A program made the translations under genes and the position numbers. 64,000 bases of DNA from Brachypodium distachyon. Its lineage: Eukaryota > Streptophyta > Magnoliopsida > Poales > Poaceae. Shown here piece after piece: positions 45,101 through 57,011 of the stretch. The stretch lies in the NCBI RefSeq assembly GCF_000005505.3, contig NC_016134.3:26487584-26551583 (forward strand), in the 5' to 3' direction. Positions within the stretch are counted from its first letter, which is position 1. Each line of letters begins with the position of its first letter. The notes beneath the pieces were generated by a model. The model searched no databases, was not told the DNA's origin, and saw only the letters and a list, made by a program, of their open reading frames with translations.

Positions 45101-45435
45101 TTTCAGCTTAGAGCCAGCCAGACTATTTATTATATTATATTTGTTATCGTGTTAGTCATTGACCATGCCGTCATTGTGGTATGGCAATGTAGATTCGTGT
45201 GTTTACTTGCAACTCTTTACTTGTGTTTATGCTGGTATGCCTTGTGAACAATTTGTTTTGGATGTTAAAATCTTAGTGAATGCTTTTGCTTGTTTTATAG
45301 TTGACTTGTTTCATGATTGAATTGTCATGCTTGTGTTATAATTGTGTTTGAACTATTGTATTGCCGGTGTTGTGGGGCTTAGTTTTTTCTTAGACCCTGT
45401 CTATCTATTTTCTCATCTATGCTATCCCAAAACAG
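45101..45435 (+). other. Non-coding leader before gag
   Basis: AT-rich, no frame or repeat recognised. Confidence 0.5.
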
Positions 45436-46900
45436 ATGCCGCCGAGACGCAATACTCGCCGCAATGCTAACAACAACGAGGAGGGTCAGGACAACAACAA
45501 CGCCACCATGCAGCAACTGCTGGCTGCACAGACTCAGATTTTGCAAGCTTTGACCCAGCAGATGAACAACAACAACAACCACAACAACCAGAACCCCAAC
45601 CCACCACCTCAAGTGGACATGTTAACTAGGTTTCTGAGGCTGCGTCCACCAACATTCACCAGCTCCCCGGAACCGATTGTAGCTGATGATTGGCTCCGTT
45701 CTGTGAGCAAATGCCTAGTGACAGTTGGCTGCAATGAAGCTAACAAGGTGAGGTTTGCCGCTCACCTGCTTGAAGGACCTGCCGCAGCTTGGTGGGAGAC
45801 TTATCAGATTACCACACCCATGGAGGAGGTCACATGGAAAATGTTCCAAGATGCCTTCCGCACCGCCCACATCCCTGCGGGCGTGCTGAGCTTAAGGAAG
45901 AGGCCTCACCATGGCAATAACCGCGCTGGTCCACACCAGAAGCCGCACACCTCGTTCGAGGGTAGTGGCAGCTCTTCGATGGTTAAGCATGGTGGAAATC
46001 ATCAGAATCACCATGGTGGGAGTGGACACCATCACCACCATGGAAATCAAGGACACCACCACCACCACCAGGGAGGAAATGGCAGCCGGAACCACCACCA
46101 CCAGCACCAGCATCCAAGGATCAACAACAACAAGGGCAGTGGCCATAACAATGGAGGCAACCCAGGACAAAACCGCACCACTGGTAGGGATATGAGCCAA
46201 GTGCAATGCTTTAAGTGTCACAAGATGGGGCACTACTCCAATGATTGTCCGGAGAAGTTCAATGAGGCTGGAGCAAAGCCTAACCCATTTCAGAAGGGCA
46301 ATGTGAACCACCTCAACGTGGAGGAAATCACGGAGGAGCAAGGTATCGTAATCGGCACCTTCCGTCTAAATTCTTTTGAAGCACTCGTACTGTTTGATAC
46401 CGGTGCATCGCATTCTTTTATCTCAAGGAGTTTTGTGCATAAGAATGGATTAATCACTAGTACCTTAGTGAACCCTATGAAGGTGAAATCACCTGGGGGA
46501 GAGATGATAACGGCTTGTGAATGCCGAAACCTGACACTAGAAATTGGAAAACACAACTTCCCCACGGACCTGATAGTGTTAGGATCAAAAGGCTTGGATG
46601 TGATCCTAGGAATGGATTGGCTAGCCAAGTATGAAGGACTTATAGATTGTGTCAAGAGGACAATCACACTCACAACTCCAGAGAACAAGCGAATCCGCTT
46701 CAAGTCAACCTATGAGCTTAAATTACCCAAGGTAAATTCTCTTAAGGGGGTTAGCCTAGAGGATGTACCGATAGTGAAGGAATATCCGGATGTGTTTCTA
46801 GAGGAATTACCAGGCATGCCACCAGACCGAGATGTGGAATTTCTTATTGAGTTATTGCCCGGAAGTGAACCTATAGCGAAGAGACCGTATAAGATGGCTG
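45436..46900 (+). pseudogene. Chromovirus gag and protease
   Basis: ATG 45436, MPPRRNTRRNANNN. Gag has a QQLLAAQTQILQAL helix, PPTFTSSPEPIVADDWLRS and WWETYQITTPMEEVTWKMF. An in-frame deletion after HIPAGVLSLRK appears to remove the conserved mid-gag part. A His/Gly/Asn-rich tract follows (about 45960-46120, runs of five His), then a CCHC knuckle (CFKCHKMGHYSNDC, 46207-46250). Protease has VLFDTGASHSFIS (46390) and DVILGMDWL. This part is open, and the break comes in RT. Confidence 0.9.
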
Positions 46901-48060
46901 TAGATGAATTAAAGGAGCTGAAGAAGCAACTTGCAGAACAGTTGGCCAAAGGGTTTATGCTCATCACCATGGGGAGCACCTGTTCTATTTGTAGAAAAGA
47001 AAGACAAGAGCCAAAGGATGTGCATAGACTATCGTTCACTAAATGAGGTGACGATAAAGAACAAGTACCCACTACCCATAATCAATGATCTATTCGATCA
47101 GTTGAAAGGAGCCTGTGTATTCTCAAAGATCGATCTTCGATCAGGTTATTTCCAGTTAAAGATCCGAGAAGTGGATATACACAAAACAACATTTACCACT
47201 AGGTATGGCCTGTATGAGTACACAGTGATGCCTTTTGGATTAACCAATGCCCTGGCATACTTCATGAATATGATGAACAAGGTATTCATGGAATATTTGA
47301 ATAAGTTTGTCGTAGTATTCATCGACGACATTTTGATCTACTTGAAGAGCAAAGAAGAACATGAAGAACATTTGCGTCTGATCATGGAAAAGCTTAGAGA
47401 GCACAAGCTTTATGCAAAATTCAGCAAGTGTGAATTTTGGTTGTCTGAAGTTGGTTCTTGGGACACATTGTGTCAGGAAATGGAATTGCCGTCGACCCCG
47501 CTAAAGTAGCAGCAGTGACTGAATGGGAAGTTCCTAAGAACGTCGGAGATGTTCGCAGCTTTTTAGGACTTGCTGGATATTACAGGAGGTTCATTGAGAA
47601 TTTCTCCAAGACAGCCAAACCTATGACTGAACTTTTGAAGAAAGAAAAGAAGTTTGAATGGACTGAAAAGTGTGAAGAAAGTTTTCAGGATTTGAAGAAG
47701 AGACTAGTATCAGCACCCATCCTTGTTTTGCCCGACTTACTAGAAGAATTCCAAGTGTACTGTGACGCTTGGCGTCTAGTATTGGGATGTGTTTTGGTGC
47801 AAGGAGGAAGAATTGTGGCATACGCCTCAAGACAACTTAAGAATCATGAGAAAAATTACCCCACTCATGATTTGGAACTAGCCTCGGTAGTGCATGCACT
47901 CAAGACTTGGAGGCACTATCTCATGGGAAAGCAATGTGAGTTATTCACCGATCATAAAAGCTTGAAGTACATATTCACGCAGAAAGAATTGAATTTGAGA
48001 CAAAGAAGATGGTTAGAGTTAATCAAGGATTATAATCTGAATCTTCAATAACACCCAGGC
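46901..48060 (+). pseudogene. Chromovirus reverse transcriptase and RNase H
   Basis: RT motifs: [51 protein letters not shown] and the catalytic FIDDILIY (about 47320). RNase [19 protein letters not shown] (the usual second Asp context is altered, DA-W), [33 protein letters not shown]. Frameshifts are near 46960 and 47455, and a TAA interrupts after YNLNLQ at 48049-48051 before HPGKANVVADALSRK. Confidence 0.9.
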
Positions 48061-49691
48061 AAGGCTAATGTAGTAGCTGACGCTTTGAGCCGCAAGGGCT
48101 ATGTTAATGGACTTACAGCTGGAGAGTTACCTGCTGAATTGTGTGAGCAATTCAAGGATCTCAGATTGGAGATAGTTCCGGAAGGTTACTTAGCCAACAT
48201 GGAGGTACAACCCACTTTGCTGGACAGAATTAGAGAAGCCCAGAAAGAAGAAGACTCAGAAATTAGGACAATAAAGGATAATATGGCTATTGAAAAGGCA
48301 AAAGGATTCGTTGAAGACGATCAAGGTACCGTATGGTTTGAGAAGCGTATTTGTGTACCACAGGACCTCGAGATCAGAAAGCTAATACTACAAGAAGCTC
48401 ATGATTCACCATACTCAATCCACCCCGGTAATACAAAGATGTACATGGACTTGAAAGAAAAAATTTGGTGGACAGGATTGAAGCGAGACATCGCTGAGTA
48501 TATCGCTCTGTGTGATGTTAGTAGCAGAGTCAAGGCTGAACATCAGAAACCAGCTGGATTACTACGACCATTGCCAGTGCCAGACTAGAAATGGGATAAG
48601 GTAGGCATGGATTTCATCACTAGCTTGCCAAGGACAAGATCGGGATATGATTCAATATGGGTGGTAGTCGACCGTTTGATCAAGGTTGCCCATTTGATAC
48701 CTGTGAAGACCACCTATACAAGTGCACAGTTGGCCAAACGTTACATGTCTAGGATTGTATGCCTACATGGAGTACCTAAGGAGATCGTTTCAGACAGAGG
48801 TACCCAATTTACCTCAAGATTTTGGGGGCAATTGCACGAATCTCTAGGCACGAGACTAGAGTTTAGCACAGCGTTCCATCCACAGACAGATGGACAAACA
48901 GAAAGAGTGAACCAAATTCTTGAAGATATGTTAAGAACTTGCGCTCTGGACTATGGATCTAGCTGGGATGAGAATCTACCATATGCAGAGTTCTCATACA
49001 ACAACAGTTTTCAAGCGAGTATTGGAATGGCACCGTTCGAAGCTTTGTATGGCAAGAAATGCAGGACACCATTGCTATGGGGTGTAGGAGACCGTAGTCT
49101 ATTTGGACCCGACATGATAAAGGATGCTGAAGAGAAGGTCAAACTGATTCGAGACAGACTTAAGATAGCTCAATCCAGGCAAAAGAGTTATGCAGATTCC
49201 AAGCGAAGGGATGTCACCTATCAGGTTGGTGACAGAGCGTATCTAAGAGTTTCCCCGATACGCCGAGTTAAGAGATTTGGGATTATAGAAAAGTTAGCGC
49301 CACGCTATATTGGACCCTACAAGGTTTTAGCATGCCAAGGAGAGGTAGCTTACAAGTTGGAATTACCTGAAGTGTTGACAAGTGTCCACGACGTTTTCCA
49401 TGTGTCACAGTTAAAGAAGTGCCACCCAGAAATGGCCGATACGCCACTGAGGGATACAGTTTCACTTGACGAAGTTGAGATTCAAAGCGATCTCACATAT
49501 GAAGAGAAACCAACCAGGATCTTGGAAACAGCGGAAAGACATACCGTTCCAAGACCATCAAGTTCTACAAGGTTCAATGGAATCACCACACCAAAGAAGA
49601 AGCTACGTGGGAACGCGACGATGATCTTCGAGAAGACCACCCATACCTTTTTGCTAACCAACAGGAATCTCGAGGACGAGATTCATCTTAA
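48061..49691 (+). pseudogene. Chromovirus integrase with chromodomain
   Basis: Zinc region HPGNTKMYMDLKEKIWWTG, where the usual Cys pair is reduced (CDVSSR). Stop TAG at 48586-48588 (VPD-stop-KWD, Trp expected). Core: VGMDFITSLPRTRSGYDS, SDRGTQFTSRFWGQ, HPQTDGQTERVNQ. The C-terminal module contains RYIGPYKVLA and VFHVSQLKKC. A frameshift near 49560 moves the chromodomain (YKVQWNHHTKEEATWE) out of frame. The intact frame would end at TAA 49689-49691, just before the purine tract. Chromodomains direct chromovirus integration to heterochromatin. Confidence 0.92.
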
Positions 49692-49703
49692 GGGGGTTAG
49701 GTC
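49692..49703 (+). other. Chromovirus polypurine tract
   Basis: AGGGGGTTAGG immediately before the 3' LTR start TGTAACATCCC. Confidence 0.75.
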
Positions 49704-52700
49704 TGTAACATCCCAATTTTCAAAACTCTTCATATGCAATGCATATCATAAACATCATGTCACCTTTGCATTTGATCACTTTCAAAACCCTAAAATTGCC
49801 CAGAAAACCCTTTTGCAAAAATGCATTTATTTTGATTTTGGGCTTGATCTTGCTTTTGAGTATTTACATTTTAACCCATGAGGTTATTGGTTTAAAAAGG
49901 GTTTTAATGCATATATAGAGCTATCCCATAAATTGGCTTTGGAAAGTATTTTGAAAAATAATTTGTTTCGATAACCTAAGGGCCCTAAAAGCCATTTTAT
50001 AGGCAAATGTATTTTTAAATATTTTATTTTGAGGAAATTGTTGTTCCAAAAGTTAGATCATATGAAAATATGATCTTCCAAATTTGGTTGCATTTTATTT
50101 GGAGTGACTTGGAGGTTCGAATCAATTTTGAGGTTCAAAAACAGAAAATAGATAAAAGAAAAGGGAAAAACCGGAGAAAACCGACCGAACCGGACCGGAC
50201 CGACCGGCTCCGCCGCGCCCGGACCGCCCGCAGCCACTGACAGTGGGCCCCACATCTTCTTCAACCTCCGTCCGATTTTCCCGGCCACGCACAGTCCGAG
50301 TCGCCCACGCCTCCACTCTGTTTCCTCCGCGCACACGCCTCCAAATCCGAAACCCCGCCCGTCATATCGAAGCCCCCGAACTCCTCTTCCAGTTCCCCCA
50401 AATCCCACGTTCAATTTCGCATCGGTTAGAGATTAATTGCTCGCCGGAGTTCGTTGCTGCCGTCGCCGTTCTTCGCGATTCGCCGCCGTTCCGGTGAGGT
50501 TCTCCCCGCGCCGACCCCCTAATCCTCTTCCTCGTTTCGTTGCGCACGCAGGGACGCGAGCCGTCCTCGATATGGAGCTCCGCGCGCCGCCGTCCGCCTT
50601 CTTCCCAGCCGCCGCCCGCCGCCCCCGCTCCGCCCGCGCGCCGCCCCGAGCTGCTCGCCTCCGGCCGTCCGTGCCGCCTCCTCGCGCCTGCCCGCGCCGC
50701 CCCGCCCCGCCGCCGGCGCGCCATCCGCATGCCGGCCGGAAACCCTAGATCCGGGCCAACCACATCGTGCCACGTGGCGGAGTTTTATTTTATTCTTTTT
50801 CGGCCGAAATAGATAATGCAATTTTGCAGAAATACCCTTGGAACTTCAAAGCCTCATATCTTTCAAACCGTTTGTCCAAAAATTGTGATCCGCACCTTTC
50901 TGGAATTGTCACAACTTGTAGAATATTTTGGCACTGTCTAATTTCAGTTTTGAACAACTTAGTCAGAAACTATTTACAGAATGGTTGAATATGGTTTAAA
51001 TTTCAAATGAATTGTTTCAAAATAGTTTTGAGCAAGATAGCTTGCTGTAAAATTATTTAAACTTGTTCTCTGTCTATTAGGACCAGACAAGAAATTATTT
51101 TGTGAATAATAATTGCATACAAGTTTAAATCTTGTTCTATGTTGCAAAAACCACACAACCTTTTAATTTAAACCCTATCCTTGTTGCATGCATATTAATT
51201 ACCTCTTTGATGTTGTATAATCTGTCCAAATCATTTGAAAAACTTTTCAAATCAGAAACAAAACTTTTTACTTTGGAGGTAACCTTTGTGTGCATCATCA
51301 TGGCATATGCATCATCGCATGGTTTTTCTATTGAATGTTGTGTTTATTGTGTGTGTTTCTTTTATTTTAGATTGTGTGGAGTGTAATCCTTGTTGTTGCG
51401 AAGAGTGCGAGAACTACCACAACCTTGGACAAGGCAAGTTCACTTTGATCATTCTCCTAAATATTTTTACTATGCACTAGATGTTTTATTAGATGCATCA
51501 GGAATATTACTCGTACTTCTATGCTAGCTATAAATCCCAGGTAGTCTAGTTTACCCTCGCCATTACCTTGCTACCAAAATTGCCATTGATTGTAGTTGAA
51601 TGCTAGGCTATGGTAGTATCGTGGGGGAAATAACTACATTATGATATTGTTATGCCTTTGGATATGAAATGTTTTGTTAGATGTAAGGCAAAACAATTAA
51701 TTCAATGAACCGTCCTGGGTGGGCTACTTTGAAGATTTTGAGGATTAGCGACGTCAGGTCCATTTCTATGGGTCCCTCTGAGTCGAGTTCCTGTGGATTC
51801 AGGAATGGATCGTCCATGGACGTATCTCCCGTGGATTCGAGGAGCGCCTACGTTGCAAATGTGGAATGCCACCTGGGGTAACCGAGACTGGACTAGTTTC
51901 CTATTTAGAAGCTTCCAGTACAACCACAATGCTATATGGTCTCTGGCGAGACAAGAGTAAGTTGTATGAACCTAGACCCGAGGAATTGTACTGAGGTAGC
52001 CGTGTAGGGGGAGCATGATTCTCTCGTGGTTTAGGGAATTACCTCTGAAAATCTCGTAATCAATGCCGTTGCTACTCTACCCTGAGGACAGCAAGGGATT
52101 AACACGTCGGTTTCTTGTGGGGAATGTGTACAAACTCTCGAGAGCGTCAAAACTAAGTACTTAGCCGTGTCCCCGGCAACGGACAAATTGAGCAACTAGA
52201 TGTGGAGCTGTAAGGAAAGTCTCACTCATTCCAATTTCTTAAATAAAATGAATGGTTGAACAGGGTAGGAGCACTTGATGAATCCACTTCAATGTGCTCT
52301 AGGATAATAGGAGCATGGGTGTGTCTACCCCATGTCCAATAGTGATAAAATTTTATTTGATTAAAAGATAGAATTCAATAACCAAGCTTTTATGCAAATA
52401 GCCCTGAACCCCACCTTGCCACATTATGCAAATACTTGGTAGGCTCTGGTATAATTCCTAATGCATCTTGCCAATACATTCAATGTATTGACCCTAGTGG
52501 CTGCATCGTTTAATGATGCAGGAAGCTCCGACGACGAGTAAGATGTACGTTCTGCATGTTTGGGTTTCGGGCTTACATTCCAACACGCACTCACCGTAGT
52601 GTTGATGTGCCCTTGTATCTTTCGCTTTCCGCTGCTAAACAGTTGTTTCATTTCCAGCTAACCTATGAGGTTATGCGAGTTGTAAGTACCTTTTAAATTC

Positions 52701-52833
52701 TGGATGTTACGTTGTAATATTGAGACCTTTGTTCTATGATATTACATCTCGAAACTGTGTGTGCTAGTGAGTCGATCCAGGGACTAGCACTAAAGCACAG
52801 AGATCGAACCCGTATACGGGGGCGGTCGCTTCA
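49704..52833 (+). repeat. 3' LTR of the chromovirus, 3.1 kb
   Basis: TGTAACATCCC to GGCGGTCGCTTCA, collinear with the solo LTR at 10386-13684 though clearly diverged in the U3 half. The open frames in its GC-rich part (50240-50820) are compositional. Confidence 0.93.
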
Positions 52834-55488
52834 AGCATCACGAAGACACTGTGGGGGTGCATGCCTCCGCGTATGCCGCTGGAGGGTGCACTGCCACAGC
52901 ATCCTTGCCACGGCTCTCAACAAGTTGCTCGAAGAGTAAAGAGAAGGAGAAGCTGAGTACTTTGTTTTGGGTCCTTGGTTCTTCCTTTAGCGACACTGGT
53001 TTGCCAAGGTAAGCTCAGTCCCCGTGTTGCCGGAGCGTAGGAAGGACGCTGGCGGGGGGAGGACGCCCCCCACATGTGGCTCGCGGGTCCATCCCAGAGG
53101 CGTGAGTGCTGGGGTAGTTAACCCATAGGCGGAGTGACTAGCCGCTGCTATTTGGTCCTAGGTCGGCACCGCAGGTCCGTCCCGGGTCCCTAGTCTGGCC
53201 AAGCATGTGGTTGGCAAGTCCTCAGATACGCAAGGTTAAAATACCGGAAGGATAGAGCCTCTCCCCGGCAAGCTAGTCTTAGGCGAAAAAGCAAGTAAAG
53301 TAGCATTGGATATAATAAAGCTTGACCAAACAAGTTCGTGAATAGCATTTGGAATGACAAGGAAAGGCTAACACAAAAAGTTCTAAGGCGCCTTGCGCCA
53401 CTTGCAAGAAAATAAAAACAAAAACGAGCAGGTAATTATGCAGGAGGCGCTCCCGGGGCGGCTGCGTCGGCGCCCGGAGCATCCCCGACGCCGGGCGCTT
53501 CTTCGACGACCTCCTCGTCAGTGGCTTTAGCTTCATCGACCTTGCCCTGCATCTGCGCCACCATCTCGTCCACCACGCCTTGCACCACTTCCCGGTGGGT
53601 CTTGGCCTCTTCCTCGTCCGACCAGGCGTCAAAGACCGACTCGAACTGGAAGTCGGGGTGGGTGGAGTGGACCTGGGCAAGAATTTGCCCGGCGACCTGC
53701 TCGGCTGCAAGGCCGACCTGCCGGTCCTCGAAGGCCGTGACATAGTTCTTCAGGCCATTCAGCCGGCCAACGAAGTCTTCGAAGAACGAGGTGAAGCTGC
53801 CCATGTTCGCCCCATCGAAGGAGGTCACCGAGATGTCGAACCCCTGCAGCGCCTCCACCGGCGAGTCCGCTAGCTTCTTCAGCCTGGCTACCTCCCCCGT
53901 CCAGCGGGCCCACAGCTTGTGCTCGCGACACATAGACTTCAGCCTGCCGATCTCGGACGCCTTCTTGGTCTTCTGCTCGTCCACGCGCCGAAGTTCCTGC
54001 CACGAAATGTCAAGCTCGCCCTGAAGGGACGAGCTGGCATCCTGGGCGGCTTTGAGCTGTCCCGCCAGCTCGCGCTCCCGGCAGCGAGCCTGGTCCTCCA
54101 GCTCCTTCTCCTGGCACGCCGAGTCTTCGGCTGCTGTTGAAGCCGCCGTCTCCAGCTCTCCGACCTCGCGGCGGAGGTGCTGGATCTCTTGGGAGTAGTT
54201 GGATTGTAAGTCTGTCTTCTCCCGGAGACGCCCTTGAACGAGTCCAGAGCTGCCTGGTACTCCTCCTCGCTCTTGGCATGCGTAGCCTTCACCAGCTCCA
54301 GCTCTCGTTGGTGCTCTTGCTGGAGCTCCCACAGTTGCCGGAGGACCTCAGCCTCCGGCACCCCTTGCACGGCGGACGTCGCCCTGGCTTGCTGCGCCTG
54401 CTGAAGCTCCCCCCACAGTCGTTGCAGCTCGGTGCGCTGCTCCTCCGCCTCCCGTCGCGCTGCGCCCCGTTCCGCCACCATACGGACGTGGTGCTGCTGC
54501 GCGTCGTTGAAGAAATCGACGAACATCCGCTGCTGCTGCTGGATGTTATCGATCACTTGGTGCCCTTGCTGGAACACAGTGGGGTCGAAAGTAATCCGAC
54601 CTCATGAACGCCCCGCGAGCTCCCCTGTTCCTGGGCTGAAGGCGGCTCCGGCGGAGGAGGAGGACCCCGCCGCAACCGTTTGAGATCCCGAGGGCGCGTC
54701 GGGATTCGACGACGCGGCCCCGTCTTGGCCGAGCCCCGACGCTCCTTGCCCATCCAGAGGGGCGGTCTGAGGGCTCGGGGGCTTCTCCAAAGCAGCGTTT
54801 CCTGCTCCGTGGCACCTGCCACAGGGGGCGCCGTCTGCGTGGCGTCGCCTGCGGCAGCAGTCGAGGCCCCTGCAGGCGCTGGGGCAGATTGTTGAATGGC
54901 TCCGACGGGGGCAATCTCCGCCGGTGCATCGTCGTCGACCTCGCCGGTGAGGTCGATCACCCGCACCTCGGTGGGCGCGGGCGCTGCCGGAGCATCCCCG
55001 GCTGCCGGCGACGTATTGGTCTGCCCCCTCTTCCTCGAAGACCTGAGAAACGTAAAAGTAAGCTAAGCAAACATGTAAAATTCGCAAAATCTAGAGCGTT
55101 CAGAACAACGTCGAACTCACCCCGCCGGTTTGAGTTTGAGCACCCTGTCTGCCAGGATGGTCCTTGCCGATGGACCACTTTGTGCGGGGGGAACTGGCGG
55201 AGCCGCCGAGGGAGCCAGAGCGGCTGCTGCAGCCGCATCGCTGCCATCGGAGGCCCCAGCCCCCATGTCGGCGTGAGGCTCCTGAGGCTGTGGGCTAGCC
55301 TCCTGCCCGCTCGCCCGCTCTGCCGCAGACCGCCTCACTAGGGGGATGTCGTCTTCCTCGTCGTCGTTCTCCGGCGCGACCCTGCTGGCTTCCGGGGGGG
55401 GGGACCCCGCGGGCTGCCGGGGGAGCGTCGTCGTCGTTGTCGGAGTCTCCTCTGACGCCTAGCGAGGAGTCGTCAGAGTCCGAGTCCT
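52834..55488. repeat. Duplicated Tat segment, right copy
   Basis: Copy of 41154-43714, starting directly at the end of the 3' LTR and continuing without a break into the rest of the Tat element. Confidence 0.85.
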
Positions 55489-56597
55489 CTGCCCTGGCGG
55501 AGCCCTGGCCTTGGCCCCACTTCCCCGAATCGGCAGCCGGCACCTTGCCCTTGCGGGGCCTAGGCTGCGGGGGGGAGGGCGGCGCTGAGGGGTCCTCCAC
55601 GATCCCCCACTCATCGCAGAGTGGGAGATCCCGGGCTCCCAGGTTCGGGATCCCAGCGTGGAGCGGGTGCGCTCCAAGCGGCAGCAGCCGAAAGGCTTCG
55701 TCCTCAGCGGTGATGCCGTTCACCCAGAATTGCACCTCCTCCGGCAGGAGCTCTATGCGCTACAGCCGGGTTCGGTTGCCTGGCCAAGTGTACATCCATG
55801 CCGGATGTGAGCGCCGCTGCAGGGGAGCCCCGCCCCTCCCGATGAAGTGGCACGCCCCATTTGTGTCCGTGAGCCCAGCCTCACGGAGGGCATTGATCTT
55901 GGCACAGATCGGGGCCAGCTCCTCGTCCTTCTGGTTGCGGAGCGTCTAGTCGTCAGAGCCCTTTGGGGGCCCAAGGGGCTCCTCGTGGAACACCTGGAGC
56001 TCGTCGGTGCGCACCCAGCACCAGTCGCGGTGCCACTCATGCTCGATCTTCTTCTTCCCCAGCCGGATGAACTCCGACTTGATCATTTCGCGGAACCGAA
56101 ACACCACGCCCGAGGACAGGGGAGCCTTCGCCTCCGTCCTCGGGTAGTAATAGTGGCGACACAGAGCCACCAATGGCATCACCCCCATGAGTGCTTCACC
56201 GAGGTGTTGGAAGACAGCCAATGCGAAGAACGACGTGGGGTGAAGTTGCTCCATGATGAGCCCGTAGGTCTCCTTGATAGCGGAAAGGAAAAAAGAGTGT
56301 GGCAGCACGAACCCGGCTAGGATGAATCTCCCGAAGATCCGGAAGTACTGCGGGTCGCGCTCCGCGCTGACAGGAAGAACCCGCGTTGGCCCGTACTCGT
56401 TTTGCTTCGTGGTGCGTGCCAAGACCAACTTGTCCACCCCCTCGCCGTCGTACCCGGGGGGGGGGGAGAAGGCGAATTTGGCCTGCATTTCCTCATCCTT
56501 CCGAGCTCGGTCCGACAGATCCTCCTTGCTAGCCTTCTCACGCTTCCCCCCTTTTGCTGGTGCTCCCCTTGGGTCGGTTCTGGCCCTTGGAAGACAT
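53436..56597 (-). pseudogene. Antisense ORF of Tat element, near full length
   Basis: ATG at 56597 (MSSKGQNRPKGSTSK). The N-terminal domain (about 56490-55950; KFAFSPPPGYDGEGVD, FRIFGRFILAGFVLPHSFF, LMGVMPLVALCRHYY) matches what is often annotated in grasses as 'putative gypsy-type transposase' (Transposase_28). It continues through CHFIGRGGAPLQRRSHPAWM and VQFWVNG, an acidic region, and a 78-nt intron (55120-55043) whose removal keeps frame (LKPAG to SSRKRGQTN). Exon 2 is a Pro/Ala linker then a long coiled coil, ending GAPPA at 53436. Defects: a one-base shift near 56550, stops at about 55948 and 55761, and frame changes near 54800 and 54235. Own TATA at 56703. Confidence 0.75.
55043..55120 (-). 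other. Intron in antisense ORF, right copy
   Basis: Donor GTGAGT (55120-55115), acceptor TTTCTCAG (to 55043). The phase-2 join restores the reading frame. The element's own sense RNA would carry the complement, which lacks splice signals, so retrotransposition would not remove it. Confidence 0.75.
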
Positions 56598-56702
56598 CGG
56601 CGGGAGTGGGGGGAGTGGTTTGGCTGGAGCTAGGGCGCGAAGAGCTTGGGGGGCAATGGCGGAAGCAAGAGGCAATGGGGAGTGCCCGCCGCCAGCCTTG
56701 GG

Positions 56703-56710
56703 TATTTATC
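56703..56710 (-). promoter_or_regulatory. TATA box of antisense ORF
   Basis: The minus strand reads GATAAATACC, about 105 bases upstream of the ATG at 56597. Confidence 0.5.
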
Positions 56711-57011
56711 GGGGCTGACAGGCTGCAACGAACACCCCTAGGATCGGTAATAAAGTGCCCTAAAGAATCGGGGATTAAGATGGGGGTGCGCGACGTGGCC
56801 TTAACGCTCTGGTGATTAAGGGGGATAAGGCACAAAATCGTGCGCCCGACCATTTCGCTCGGAAGAGTGGGACAGTAAATATGGCCCAGAAGGCCGGGTG
56901 CCAGGGGACTCCTCCTAGGACCGACGCATCGGATAGGGCGTAGCCCGGCACCCAATCGAGGATAGCACTTACCGAGGGCCTCAAGGCTGCCGGCCCACGC
57001 CCGGGAGCTAC

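Larger units (their letters stand above)
43715..52833 (+). mobile_element. Tekay-like chromovirus (gypsy), internally deleted
   Basis: 5' LTR remnant (43715-44711), an extra ORF (44714-45100), gag-pol with integrase and chromodomain (45436-49691), a purine tract, and a full 3' LTR (49704-52833). The 5' LTR lacks its last two thirds, and its first bases are TCTAAC where the 3' LTR has TGTAAC. Flanking 5-mers differ (TCTCC left, AGCAT right), so the two ends did not come from one insertion event; see findings. Confidence 0.92.
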
